Below, piece by piece: positions 9,337-23,597 of a DNA stretch of 64,000 nt. The position numbers and the translations under genes are program-made. This DNA is from Acanthopleuribacter pedis (GTDB taxonomy: Bacteria; Acidobacteriota; Holophagae; Acanthopleuribacterales; Acanthopleuribacteraceae), in assembly GCF_017377855.1 (NCBI RefSeq), contig NZ_JAFREP010000025.1:113179-177178 (forward strand). Direction: 5' to 3'. Under the pieces are notes generated by a model. That model was not told the DNA's origin. It searched no databases and saw nothing but the letters and a program-made list of their open reading frames with translations. Positions within the stretch are counted from its first letter, which is position 1, and each line of letters opens with the position of its first letter.

Positions 9337-12300
9337 TTATTGGGCAATCACCCCGGTCATCATTTCACCGTCTTTGCTGATAAGTAACTGAAAGCCGACC
9401 AACTCACTGGCGGCGGATGCTTTAACCCATGCGGCCTCGAGCGGGACATTCTCAAAAAGTTGGCTCAGCAAAAAGATGCGTTTTTCTTTGCCGGCCAAAG
9501 TGGTGGGTTCGGTTTCGCCGATGAGCGAGCCGTCCAGGGCGTAAAGGCCGAAACGGATCTCGCTCGCCGCGGCGGCGACATTAACTACCGCGTAGCCGTG
9601 GAAGGAATCGCCGCTTTGGTCGATCATCGGGAAGCAAATTTCCTCGGCCGTTTTGGCAATCGCTTCCAAGCCGGCCATGCGTTTGTTGTCCCAGGTACCG
9701 AACAATTCGTAACCGAGAATATCGGCGTCGGCGATGACCTCAAACCAATCGACGTTGGCCGGTGAGCCGATGCCTTCCAGAAACGTGTCGGCAAGCGATA
9801 CTTTTTTCTCTTGAGCGGCGAAGGTCATGGTTTTTTCCCCGACCAAGGCGCCGCCCGGCCCATAGGCACGGACCAACGCGCTTTGTTGGCTGTCGGCGAC
9901 ATTGACCAGGGTGATCCCCGTCCAGAATTGGCCGATATCCCGCGCCACGTGGGCAAAATACAGGCTGTTGGATTCCGCCACGAAATTGGCGTTATCGGCC
10001 CGACTCCCTTCCAAGCCGAGCGCGGCGCTGTGTTCAAATTGATCGACGCGTCCGAAGACCTCCACGCCGAGCAGGCCTGCTTGTTGGTTCTGTTCACTGA
10101 AGGTCGCCCAGGTGGCGCCCTCGGGAATGCTGCCCTCGAAGCGGGTCAGGAAATCAAAACCGTCCTTGGAGAAACTGGCGTTGTTGGCGAGGGTGCCGCT
10201 GTAGGTGCCCGCGGTCATGAGGGCCTCGGTTTGTTCGGTTAAACCGTTCACCACGGAGGCGCGGGTAAACCAGGTTTCGGTGGCTTGGGCGATGTGGGGC
10301 ACAAACAATTCTTCCGCCAGTTTTTTGGCGGCATTCACCGCGTAGGCCTCGGTTTCGGTCTGATTACAGGTCAGTGAGTACCCAACGACTTCCGCGGTGC
10401 TGTCGACGCGAATCCAGGCCACATCATTGATGACCTCGGGGAACAGCGAAACCACGCTGTCGCGGTACATCCCGTTCCCCTCCACCGCGCGTTCGATTTT
10501 TTCCAAGGTATTGCCGGCGTTGTCATAGGCAATGATGGTGAGGTTGGCGGCGCTGTTGGTGGTGTTAATAATGCCGATTTCCGTGGAAAAATCTTCGTCC
10601 TCGGTGACCTCGGCAAAAAAGAGGCCGGGGTTGAGGACTTCGATGGCAAAGCCGAAGCTGAGATTTTTGGTCGCGCCCTCGGTTGCCTGGGGACGGGCGC
10701 CGACAATGTAATTGCCCGCGGGAAGATTCGGGAACTGGAGATTGCGGCCCTTCTCCAACCGCCGTTGCCACAAGACTTGGTCCGGCTCGCGTAAAAAAAC
10801 GATTTCAGCCGGACCGTCCAAATCCAGATCGAGGCTGATGGTCAGCCCGTCTTCAGCCAGGGTGTAGCGGAAATACTGATCGCCGTCCAGCACCAAACTG
10901 TCGTACCGGCCGGGTTGGACGTCGGCCGGTCGGTCGATTTGCGAGTTATCGCCAAAATCGGTCTGGTTCCCAACGGTTACGGCCCGTTGATCTACCAGCA
11001 GGCTTTCGCCCGATGCTTCGTTGCGGTAATAAAGCCGCGCCTCGTAATTGCTGGCCTGTTCAAAGGTCACTTTTCCCAGCGCAAGCTGGGTCGACTCGGT
11101 TAACACCGATTCGTCCTCAAGATTGACGATTTGCCAAGCGGGGTTCTGCTGTTCGCGGGGTACATTGCGGAACGAGGCGTCAAAAAATACATCGCGACCG
11201 ACCGGGAGACGCACGTTGGTGCGGGGTCGGATGATGCGGAAGGAAGGGGTGGCATTGCTGTCGTAAACCTTAAAGGACACTTGATGCTCAACCACGTAAT
11301 TTTTGGGTTGGTTTACCGCAAATACCCGTACCTGGTAGTGGCCGGGTCGGTTAATTGTGATGGGATCGGGTTTCAGTCCGGTCAAACGAATGTCGCGCCC
11401 CAACCAATTGACCACGGTGTTGGGATCATCGGCCAATTCGCCGCTCAGGGTCGCTTCCAAGGTAATCGCTTCGCCGACCCGGTATTCCGCCCGGTTTTGT
11501 GGCGAAACGATGTCAAAGTCCAATTGCGGGGCCACATTCACCCGCATGAAGTCGCCGATGACCGGTCGGTTATCGGCGTCCAAGGCCACCACGTTAATGG
11601 TGAACTTGCCCCGTTCGCTAAAGGTTACGGCGCATTCCTCCGTGTCGCGGCACAGGATGGTATCGCCGGGTTTTTGCACCCAGGCGGTGGTGGCGACCCG
11701 ATCTAAATTGCCCTTGGCCTCGCTTCGGAAGGTGACGGTCTCGTTCAGCGCCACGACGATTTCGCGGGTGTCGGGCGGCGCCTCGGGTGAGACAATGCGC
11801 AGCGATTCGCTGATGACCTCAATAAATCTTTGAGCCGGAATGGGATCGCGATTGCCGGCACTGTCCTCGGCCTGGCAGGTCAGCACGAAGCGCCCGGGCT
11901 TGTCGAACGGGATCTCGATTTGGGGGCCGCCAAAGCGAATGGGTTGGGGATCGGCCCGTTCCTCGCGCAATTCCCAGTGAAAAAGGGTTGCCGGGTCGGG
12001 CGGTTCCGAGGTCGCCCCAAAAGGGATGACGGAGCCGACGCTGATGCGCAGCAGTTCTTCCGGGGGCGCGACGATTTGCGTATTAATCATGGATTGCACC
12101 ACCGCTTCAAAGCGGCGTTCGTCCGGGCCCGGGGCCTCGCGGCCGGTGGCGGGATCGCGCATAAAACAGCGCACGATGTATTTGCCGGGCAGGGGAAAGG
12201 CGATGGGGACCTGGGGTCCGGTTAAGGTCGCCAGAATCAAGGTCGGGTTTATCTCCGCGGACACCTCCCAGCGAAAATCAAGCGGATGGTTCACCTTGGG

Positions 12301-12501
12301 TTCGGAGGTTGCGCGCAAGGTGCGTTCTTCATTGACCTGGATCAAAATGAAATCGGGGCTGGGTGGCGGGTCGACGATGCGAACCTGTAAATCCTGAGCC
12401 CGCAGTGATAAAGGCAGGCAGAAGAAACAGAAGCCAAGCAAACCCAGTGAAATGGAGATGTTAGGCGCTTTGATAAGGCCGATAGGATTGGGACGACGCA
12501 T
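9337..12501 (-). CDS. Giant secreted protein with Ig/PKD-like repeats and four C-terminal tandem modules
   Basis: The ATG at 12501 gives 1054 aa. It is preferred over an ATG 30 bp upstream because GGAG sits six bases before it and the signal peptide then starts with basic residues (MRRPNPIGLIKA, hydrophobic stretch, SLRAQD). Residues about 40-520 hold repeated Ig/PKD-like beta-sandwich units, each with a phrase such as PLPGKYIVRCF, KPGRFVLTCQAEDSAGN, RGKFTINVVALD or RPGHYQVRVFAV. A PPC-like domain follows (GRYDSLVLDGDQYFRYTL). The last 400 residues are four related modules with motifs FAEVTED / FVPHIAQ / YFAHVARD / CFPMIDQ followed by a V-V/N-x-N element and a D/A-W segment. It is probably a surface or extracellular adhesion or scaffold protein; no enzymatic motif was seen. 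Confidence 0.8.
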   Translation of the reverse strand: MRRPNPIGLIKAPNISISLGLLGFCFFCLPLSLRAQDLQVRIVDPPPSPDFILIQVNEERTLRATSEPKVNHPLDFRWEVSAEINPTLILATLTGPQVPIAFPLPGKYIVRCFMRDPATGREAPGPDERRFEAVVQSMINTQIVAPPEELLRISVGSVIPFGATSEPPDPATLFHWELREERADPQPIRFGGPQIEIPFDKPGRFVLTCQAEDSAGNRDPIPAQRFIEVISESLRIVSPEAPPDTREIVVALNETVTFRSEAKGNLDRVATTAWVQKPGDTILCRDTEECAVTFSERGKFTINVVALDADNRPVIGDFMRVNVAPQLDFDIVSPQNRAEYRVGEAITLEATLSGELADDPNTVVNWLGRDIRLTGLKPDPITINRPGHYQVRVFAVNQPKNYVVEHQVSFKVYDSNATPSFRIIRPRTNVRLPVGRDVFFDASFRNVPREQQNPAWQIVNLEDESVLTESTQLALGKVTFEQASNYEARLYYRNEASGESLLVDQRAVTVGNQTDFGDNSQIDRPADVQPGRYDSLVLDGDQYFRYTLAEDGLTISLDLDLDGPAEIVFLREPDQVLWQRRLEKGRNLQFPNLPAGNYIVGARPQATEGATKNLSFGFAIEVLNPGLFFAEVTEDEDFSTEIGIINTTNSAANLTIIAYDNAGNTLEKIERAVEGNGMYRDSVVSLFPEVINDVAWIRVDSTAEVVGYSLTCNQTETEAYAVNAAKKLAEELFVPHIAQATETWFTRASVVNGLTEQTEALMTAGTYSGTLANNASFSKDGFDFLTRFEGSIPEGATWATFSEQNQQAGLLGVEVFGRVDQFEHSAALGLEGSRADNANFVAESNSLYFAHVARDIGQFWTGITLVNVADSQQSALVRAYGPGGALVGEKTMTFAAQEKKVSLADTFLEGIGSPANVDWFEVIADADILGYELFGTWDNKRMAGLEAIAKTAEEICFPMIDQSGDSFHGYAVVNVAAAASEIRFGLYALDGSLIGETEPTTLAGKEKRIFLLSQLFENVPLEAAWVKASAASELVGFQLLISKDGEMMTGVIAQ

Positions 12502-12600
12502 AAGTTCTCCGTGCGCGGTGTTCAACATCATTCTTTATAGATACAGACCTGAGAAACCTCGAATGGGTTTATTGCTGCAATCTTACAGTTTTTTCGTGGC

Positions 12601-13455
12601 TTACCAACCGTTGGCGCGCGCGATTTGATCGGCGGTGCGGATGGCGGCCAACGCGTTACCGTCGACCTTCTTCTTGCCCTTGTGGTCGTAAAGCACCACG
12701 TGGGGGATGGATCTAATGTTGTATTGCTTGGCCACGTCCGAATTCCAATTTTTAATGTCGATTTTTCGCAGGGCCACCCGACCCGGGTACTTACGTGCCA
12801 AGGCTTCGAGTTGGGGGGTGATCTTGCGGCAAGGACCGCACCAATCCGCGTAGAAGTCGAACATTACAATTTGGCCGGGCTCGATAAACCGTTTGATTTC
12901 AACCCGTTTTCCGCTGGAAATGGTGGAGATTTGCACGGTCCCCGAGGATGGTTTGGGCGCGACTTCGTTGCTCGCGGTTTCGGTTCCTTCACCCGTAAAG
13001 GTGTCGAACAGTGTTTGAATCAAGCCTTTTTCCTCGTTTTTCTCCGGGGGAAGTTCGGGTACATCGCCGTCCCATTTGTTGGCGAGGCCCTGGCCCGGTT
13101 TGAGGTTTTTCAGTGCTTTATTGTCAATTTTAATCTGTCGTTTGGGTTGCTTGCGCGCGGTGTAGCCGGAGGATGTGTTGCTCGGTTTTGGCAGCGGCCG
13201 GCCGGGATAGACTTTTTTGAACAGTTCCGGCGACTTTTTAACCGTGCGTGGCCAGTCCACCAGGGTTTTGCTGATCATGCGATTGGTGCCGTCCACGTCC
13301 TTAAATGCGATCATGTTGTTTTGGAAACCCAAGCTACCGGCGAGGGTGTGCTTTTTCCCGGTTAGCAAGATGAGGGTGTTGTCGTCGGCAAGCAACGGTT
13401 GCAGTGAACAAAGCAACAAACCGAGGAACAACGGGAAATACCGTGATTGAAGCAT
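12601..13455 (-). CDS. Secreted thioredoxin-like protein
   Basis: This 284-aa protein starts at an ATG preceded by AGGAGG at five bases. An N-terminal signal peptide (LFLGLLLCSLQPLLA) directs it to the periplasm. Residues 25-75 form a small beta-rich domain of SH3/PRC flavour (LTGKKHTLAGSLGF, MISKTLVDWPRTV), then a Pro/Lys-rich linker. The C-terminal 100 residues are thioredoxin: DFYADWCGPCRK with redox cysteines C206 and C209, and the cis-proline loop in RSIPHVVLYD. Function inferred: extracytoplasmic disulfide reduction or thiol maintenance. The gene follows (in the minus direction) a cysteine-less thioredoxin-fold gene and precedes the giant Ig-like protein, but gaps of about 100-300 bp argue against tight coupling. 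Confidence 0.88.
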   Translation of the reverse strand: MLQSRYFPLFLGLLLCSLQPLLADDNTLILLTGKKHTLAGSLGFQNNMIAFKDVDGTNRMISKTLVDWPRTVKKSPELFKKVYPGRPLPKPSNTSSGYTARKQPKRQIKIDNKALKNLKPGQGLANKWDGDVPELPPEKNEEKGLIQTLFDTFTGEGTETASNEVAPKPSSGTVQISTISSGKRVEIKRFIEPGQIVMFDFYADWCGPCRKITPQLEALARKYPGRVALRKIDIKNWNSDVAKQYNIRSIPHVVLYDHKGKKKVDGNALAAIRTADQIARANGW

Positions 13456-13501
13456 AGGGGCCTCCTAAAGCGCGGGTGACCCTGGCCGGGCCGGAGCAGT
13501 G

Positions 13502-13697
13502 CTAGCCCGCATTTCTCACAAGGAATTCTGCTACGAAGCCGAAACCCATGCGATTACTTCGCTTACTCGGTCGAGCCGCCTTCGCCTCAGCTGCTACGCC
13601 GAAAGGTCGGACCCCTGTGCCGTGGCTTGGTCGTCATCTTCGTACTCACAAGGCTTTCTGCTTCTCGCGACGAATCCTTGTGAGAAATGCGGGCTAG
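13502..13697. repeat. Family A dispersed repeat, copy 2 (best-preserved ends)
   Basis: This 196-bp element has perfect 22-bp terminal inverted repeats beginning CTAGCCCGCATTTCTCACAA and continuing GG. It lies in the intergenic space between two minus-strand genes, in the opposite orientation to copies 1 and 3. No target-site duplication was evident by eye and no coding capacity was seen. The terminal repeats suggest a MITE-like origin. Confidence 0.8.
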
Positions 13698-13761
13698 TCA
13701 TTCTATCGCAAAGCGGGGCTTGCGTGTGTGAGCGACGGCAAAAGGTCCGACAATGAGGGCG

Positions 13762-14304
13762 TTATGAAACGCTGTTGTCGACGTTTTGGAGGCAATTTTC
13801 CAAAAATTGGTTTAATTCTTCGTCCAAAAGTGCGGCGAACCGGGTGGGATCCAGGTGGACCAGCCAACGGTCGCGGTCGGAAGCGGCTCGGTTTTGCATT
13901 TGCTCCAAGGCTTTGCTGACGGAGGCGGGACGCGGCCCCCACTGGTCGCGAATGGTGCCTTGTTGATCCAGCAACATCAGCAGCGGTGTTTTGCGGCCGA
14001 GGGTTCGCCCCATCACGGGGAAAAAGTATTCGGCACAGTGGAAGCGTACTTCCAGATGGTCGAAGGCGGCCAAACTCCCGCCGATAATCGGCAAGCTCAG
14101 CCAGGTATCGAGTTTGTAATTGCTGTAATAAACCGCAAACCGCGTGTACGGGGGCAGCTTCGCCAACTGGTCTGACGTTTTGGTCAGTTGGGGGGCGTTG
14201 GCGATTTTATCGAGAAAGGTGAGGCGGTGTGTTTGCCAGGAGGCCAAGCACTCTTGCCAGGTTTGCCCACGTTGGAATAATTTGTTATCGAAACAAAACG
14301 TCAT
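13762..14304 (-). CDS. Thioredoxin-fold protein lacking the redox CXXC
   Basis: This 180-aa protein has the layout of the thioredoxin_9-type family: a helical N-terminal part, a central beta-alpha-beta segment (YTRFAVYYSNY, FDHLEVRFHCAEYF), a KTPLLMLLDQQGTIRDQWGPRP strand-turn that is the family's most recognisable piece, and a C-terminal helix pair. The position that would carry CXXC reads YKLDTW, so no redox-active cysteines are present. It is therefore probably a structural or binding thioredoxin fold, not an oxidoreductase. No signal peptide was seen. It is transcribed divergently from rsgA. Confidence 0.6.
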   Translation of the reverse strand: MTFCFDNKLFQRGQTWQECLASWQTHRLTFLDKIANAPQLTKTSDQLAKLPPYTRFAVYYSNYKLDTWLSLPIIGGSLAAFDHLEVRFHCAEYFFPVMGRTLGRKTPLLMLLDQQGTIRDQWGPRPASVSKALEQMQNRAASDRDRWLVHLDPTRFAALLDEELNQFLENCLQNVDNSVS

Positions 14305-14615
14305 CGGGTTGCCCGATCCTTGTGGCTGGTTTAAGGTGGTGCGCGGAAGACTCCCGGTATTCTAGCATTCGGGCGCGGGCCGTTGCCAAAAATTTTGGCG
14401 CCTTTACCCTTCTGTAAAGACACTACTTCGTTCTTCATGGGCCGGTCGCGGTGTCGGTGCTCCCGCGTGCGTGAAACTTGTGTTATAAAGCCTTAAATTA
14501 ACTGCTCGCCGTGGCCGACTGCTCAACCACTCGCTGGTGAATTTGGGTTTGACGCGCGGGCGGTTTTCAAAGATCAAGGGAGGCAAAGCGTGTTGTACCA
14601 AATGGGCGAGGGTTC

Positions 14616-15545
14616 ATGAAAGGCCTGGTCGTCAAAACCCACAATCGTTTTTATGAAATCAAAGCAGACGACGACATTTTTTTATGTAGCCCGAAAGGGT
14701 CTTTTAAGCGGAAGGCCGAACCCGAGTACCGTTTACCGGTGGTCGGTGACCAGGTGGAAATCGAACTTTTGAAGGAGCGGCAGCGTGGTGTCGACGGTTA
14801 TATCGTCGAGATTGATTACCGGCGCAACCGTTTGAAACGGGCCTTGGTGGATAAGCGCCGAGAGCGCGTGATGGCGGCGAATTTGGACCGCATATTAATT
14901 GTAAGTGCCTGTGTCAAGCCGGGAATTGATTGGGGTTTTATTGATCGCTATTTGCTGACCTGTGCGTTGGCGGATATTCCCTGTAGCATTTTGCTCAACA
15001 AAATCGATTTGGACGAACAGCAAGGTGAGGACAAGTTTATCGATATTTACCGTGCCCTGGATTACCCGATGCTCAAAACATCGGTTAAAGGCAACATCGG
15101 GCTGGATACCCTGCGGGATTGGACGGCCGAGGGGATTAGCCTGTTTACCGGTGCCTCCGGTGTGGGTAAGTCTTCTTTAATTAATTGTTTGGCGCCGCGG
15201 GCGAACTTGGCCACGGGTGAGGTTGACGCGCGTAAGGGCACCGGTAAACACACCACAACCACCTCCGCCTTGGTTCGTATGGAAGCGGGTAAGGGTTGGT
15301 TGGCCGATTCGCCGGGTTTGCGCGATTTTGCGCCGCCGCCGGTTGAGCCGGACCAAGTTCGTTTTGGTTATCGGGAGATTGCCCAAGTCCAAAAAGAATG
15401 CCGTTTTTCCACCTGTTTGCACGACGCCGAGCCGGGATGCGCGGTGCGTGAGGCGGTCGCGGCCGGCACGATTTCCAACCATCGTTACCGCAGCTACCTC
15501 GCGGTGTTTCAGGAAATGCGCGATTATTTTCAAACGCGTTTCTAG
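14616..15545 (+). CDS. rsgA: Ribosome small-subunit GTPase RsgA
   Basis: This 309-aa protein is a circularly permuted GTPase that assists late 30S assembly in the cytosol. The N-terminal OB-like domain covers about residues 1-75. The permuted G motifs run G4 (LLNKIDLDE), G1 (TGASGVGKSSLIN) and G3 (DSPGLRDF), in the order diagnostic of the YjeQ/RsgA family. The C-terminal zinc finger is present as C-x4-C-x-H-x5-C (CRFSTCLHDAEPGC). The length matches the family. A GAGGG ribosome site lies just before the ATG. The product and symbol rest on this complete motif set. Confidence 0.95.
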   Translation: MKGLVVKTHNRFYEIKADDDIFLCSPKGSFKRKAEPEYRLPVVGDQVEIELLKERQRGVDGYIVEIDYRRNRLKRALVDKRRERVMAANLDRILIVSACVKPGIDWGFIDRYLLTCALADIPCSILLNKIDLDEQQGEDKFIDIYRALDYPMLKTSVKGNIGLDTLRDWTAEGISLFTGASGVGKSSLINCLAPRANLATGEVDARKGTGKHTTTTSALVRMEAGKGWLADSPGLRDFAPPPVEPDQVRFGYREIAQVQKECRFSTCLHDAEPGCAVREAVAAGTISNHRYRSYLAVFQEMRDYFQTRF

Positions 15546-15738
15546 GGGGGGGTTAATGGTGGATTTTTGCGCTGCTTGGTTTGGTTTTCGGGATTTCTTA
15601 GGATTTCAGGATGATCAGAGGATGCGGCCGGTGAGCCCGCTTTGACCGCTTCCCGATGTGGATGGAGCCGTCGCTTCGGATGGCTTCTTCGCCGGTGATT
15701 TCCACCTAGTTGCTCTTTTAGTTGCTCCTTCGTTGTGG

Positions 15739-21099
<5,361 letters not shown>

Positions 21100-21170
21100 C
21101 GCTGGTTGTGTCCCTAGACGGGGAGAAGATAAGGTGCGGAAAGGCGTTTTCCGGGAGATCGGCCAGATCG

Positions 21171-21878
21171 TTAACGAATGGTTTTGCGGATTTGGAGTTT
21201 TTCACAGATGAGACGGAAACACAGATCAATGGCTGTTTCGGTGCCCACCTTGGCGTTGTCAATCATGATGTCGTAGAGGTAACGGTTGCTAATATCCTCG
21301 GAAAGATAGGTTTTGAGGTAGTTGTAGCGGTGGGCGTCTTGTTCCTCTACCGCTTTTTTCCCTTCATCCAAGGTCAGGTTATGGCGTTGGGCATGGTTCT
21401 CCGCGCGCCAGTCTTTGTTTGCAAAGAGGCGAATATGGACCGCGTGGTCGTAGTCCTGGGTGAGCACCGAGGCGCCCGCGCCCAACAAAATCACATGGCC
21501 GCGGCGCGCGGCGACGCGAATCATGTTGGCCAAAATCTGGATGGTCTGGAGTTGGCTTTTTTGACCGAACAGCGCTTCTTGCAGATACCCCTGGAATTCG
21601 GAATGACCGTATTCTTCCAGGATATTTAAGCGCTCCTCGTTGAGTTCATTGGGGTCCGCGTTTTTTAGCAACTGTGCGCGATCAATCGTATGCCACGGCA
21701 TTTCGTCCTGGCGTTGGTTCAGGCGTTCTTGGAGGCCCGCCGCCAGCAGCCTACCGTCGCAGCCGTACTCGCGCGAAATGGTCACAAAGTGAGGGGTAAA
21801 GGTCTCTCTTAACGCGAACTTGAGATTGAGTTGTGCGGCAATTTGGGTATCAGCTTTTTTATCCAGCCAAGTCGTCAT
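21171..21878 (-). CDS. Cytidylate kinase-like family protein
   Basis: This 235-aa protein has an AGGAGG six bases before its ATG. It shows the start of the cytidylate-kinase-2 type P-loop region, VTISREYGCDGRLLAAGLQERL (an S-R-E-Y/F-G-C/S-G pattern). It also carries HVILLGAGASVLTQDYDHAVHIRLFA, which resembles the G-R-G-A/G core, then the basic helix WRAENHAQRHNLT and DISNRYLYDIMIDNAKV (Y-D-x-x-I-D-N/T). It is shorter and more divergent than housekeeping cmk. Substrate inferred: a nucleoside monophosphate, but a non-CMP substrate is possible. It lies immediately upstream of the giant kinase, separated by 71 bp, and could be cotranscribed. Confidence 0.75.
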   Translation of the reverse strand: MTTWLDKKADTQIAAQLNLKFALRETFTPHFVTISREYGCDGRLLAAGLQERLNQRQDEMPWHTIDRAQLLKNADPNELNEERLNILEEYGHSEFQGYLQEALFGQKSQLQTIQILANMIRVAARRGHVILLGAGASVLTQDYDHAVHIRLFANKDWRAENHAQRHNLTLDEGKKAVEEQDAHRYNYLKTYLSEDISNRYLYDIMIDNAKVGTETAIDLCFRLICEKLQIRKTIR

Positions 21879-22249
21879 CGGTTGCCTCCTAGCAAAACGG
21901 GTCCGGTTTGAGGGTTGATGAAGAACTGGTTGCGCATGCGCGCGAAGGGTGGTTTTTTCAATACTAAAAAGAAGAGCTACGCGGGTTCACCCTGACAGGG
22001 TTTGGGCCGTCCCTTCGCCGGTTCCGTTGCCAAGTCCGGCGGGAAGCGCGGATTCCATGGCGTGCGGTGCGTGCGAACCTGCTTGGTGGGTGCTGCCAAG
22101 CCGTGAACGACGGGCCCTTCGTTCTCCCGGGCCAAATGAGGCACGGTCAAACGAGGTGGTAACAAGGGTTAAGGGTCAGATTGGGTGTGGGCCTATCTTA
22201 TCAGACCCCACCCCGTCTGTGTGTTTTTGTGTCGGGAAATGGGGCCGCT
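21879..22249. other. Intergenic region without recognised feature
   Basis: About 370 bp lie between two minus-strand genes. It should contain the promoter of the cytidylate-kinase-like gene and the end of the M20 peptidase transcript. I see no gene, repeat-family copy or strong terminator. Confidence 0.5.
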
Positions 22250-23251
22250 TTAACCCAAGAGTTGTTCCGCCAAACGCCGGTAAATGTGTACCGCCTCTTC
22301 CAAATCCGCAATTTCGATTTTTTCACCCGCCGTGTGGGCGTCCGTGATCGAACCCGCGCCCCATAAAAAGGCTTTGCCCCCGAATTGGAAATACGGAATG
22401 TCGGTATTAAATGAAACCACCGTGGTCGGGTAACCCGCCACGGTGTTGAGTTCAACCGGATCGTTGGCGGCGACGACCTGAATCTCAACCCGTTCGTCGG
22501 CCATGTCGCGCACTTGTGCCAAAAGTTCCGTTTGATGGGTGACGACCCGAAACAAGACTTCCGCGTAAGCGTGGTCGGGAACGATATTGGCCGCTTTCCC
22601 ACTTTTGAGGACCCCGATATTCACGGTGGTTTCGCCGAGGCGTGTTTCGGCGGGCCAGGGGTGTTTGCGAATCTTTTCCAGCAGATCGAGCAGGGGGTCT
22701 AGTGCCGAGCGACCCGTGTGGGGGTAGCCGGAGTGGGCCGCCTTGCCTTTGCAGGTGAGCGCCAGCTTGAGGATGCCTTTTTGACGGGTCACTAGTTTGG
22801 ATTCGGTTGGTTCACCCACGATTAAATAATCCGGCTTCAGGCCCAGTTCGTTGGCGTGAATCATGCCGATGTGGTCGACCTCTTCCCCAACCACGTACAG
22901 CAATGCGATATCGTCGCGGCCCGCCTCTACCAATTCCTGGGCGGCCAGGAGTTGGGCCGCAATCAAACTTTTGGTATCACAAGCGCCGCGACCATAAAGG
23001 GTGCCGTTCTCAATGGTGGCTGGAAAGAAGGGGGGGACGGTGTCGATGTGGCTGTTGAACACCAGGCGCGGTTGCTTGGCGTTGCGGCGTGCCAGGACAT
23101 TGGGACGGCCGGGTGCGACTTCTTGAAAGGTAACTTGCCAGCCGCGGGGTTCCAGGTAATCGCGGAGGAACCGTGCCATGGGTTCTTCATTGCCCGAGAT
23201 GGATTCCGTGTTAATCATTTCCATGGCGAGGGCGACAACATCGTTTTTCAT
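22250..23251 (-). CDS. M20-family metallopeptidase (ArgE/DapE-like deacylase)
   Basis: This 333-aa cytosolic zinc hydrolase begins at an ATG with AGAGGAA upstream. M20 signatures are present: first metal site FNSHIDTVPPF (H-x-D), bridging aspartate in YGRGACDTKS, and catalytic glutamates in YVVGEEVDHIG. The second ligand set includes IVGEPTESKLV and the C-terminal-side FLWGAGSITDAHTAGEKI with the conserved H. The dimerisation domain lies between about 165 and 265. The family typically hydrolyses N-acyl amino acids (N-acetylornithine, succinyl-DAP or peptides). The length is slightly below typical ArgE. The substrate cannot be set from sequence and no arginine or lysine genes adjoin it. Confidence 0.85.
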   Translation of the reverse strand: MKNDVVALAMEMINTESISGNEEPMARFLRDYLEPRGWQVTFQEVAPGRPNVLARRNAKQPRLVFNSHIDTVPPFFPATIENGTLYGRGACDTKSLIAAQLLAAQELVEAGRDDIALLYVVGEEVDHIGMIHANELGLKPDYLIVGEPTESKLVTRQKGILKLALTCKGKAAHSGYPHTGRSALDPLLDLLEKIRKHPWPAETRLGETTVNIGVLKSGKAANIVPDHAYAEVLFRVVTHQTELLAQVRDMADERVEIQVVAANDPVELNTVAGYPTTVVSFNTDIPYFQFGGKAFLWGAGSITDAHTAGEKIEIADLEEAVHIYRRLAEQLLG

Positions 23252-23281
23252 AGGGTTCCTCTTTAAATAATGACCGATTCA

Positions 23282-23315
23282 ACCTAAGAAGCGCGCGTTA
23301 TCGTGCTTCTTAGGT
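23282..23315. repeat. Minimal family B palindrome (TIR-TIR)
   Basis: This 34-bp near-perfect palindrome begins ACCTAAGAAGCGCG and ends TGCTTCTTAGGT. These are the two terminal repeats of family B fused with no interior. It lies upstream of the M20 peptidase start. It may be an internal-deletion derivative of the mobile element and can fold as a hairpin in RNA. Confidence 0.7.
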
Positions 23316-23565
23316 TACAACTTACAGCGTTCTTCAGCATTCTAGCCGAGCCGACGGGGGGGCGCGAGTCTTGAGGTCGATTCCCGTGGAATTTGTGGCA
23401 CCGGGCGGGCCGGGATCGCGCCGCCTATGTTGCCTTTTTGTTGGGGTTTACGTTTGATACGAAAAAAGATGTAAAAAAACTGAACAAATGACGACGAATA
23501 GTCGTAATAGTTACTGAACGAAAACGAGGCTCTTACGGTCTCAGAAGCATATTTTCTCCTCATTT

Positions 23566-23597
23566 AGGGCTGGACTTTGGTTCCGGCCCTTTTTTTT
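23566..23597 (+). terminator. Rho-independent terminator-like hairpin
   Basis: AGGGCTGGA and TTCCGGCCCT pair around CTTTGG, followed by eight T residues on the plus strand. No plus-strand coding gene precedes it within 300 bp. It might end a short untranslated RNA starting near 23340-23500, or have been left by rearrangement next to the adjoining family B element. Confidence 0.5.
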
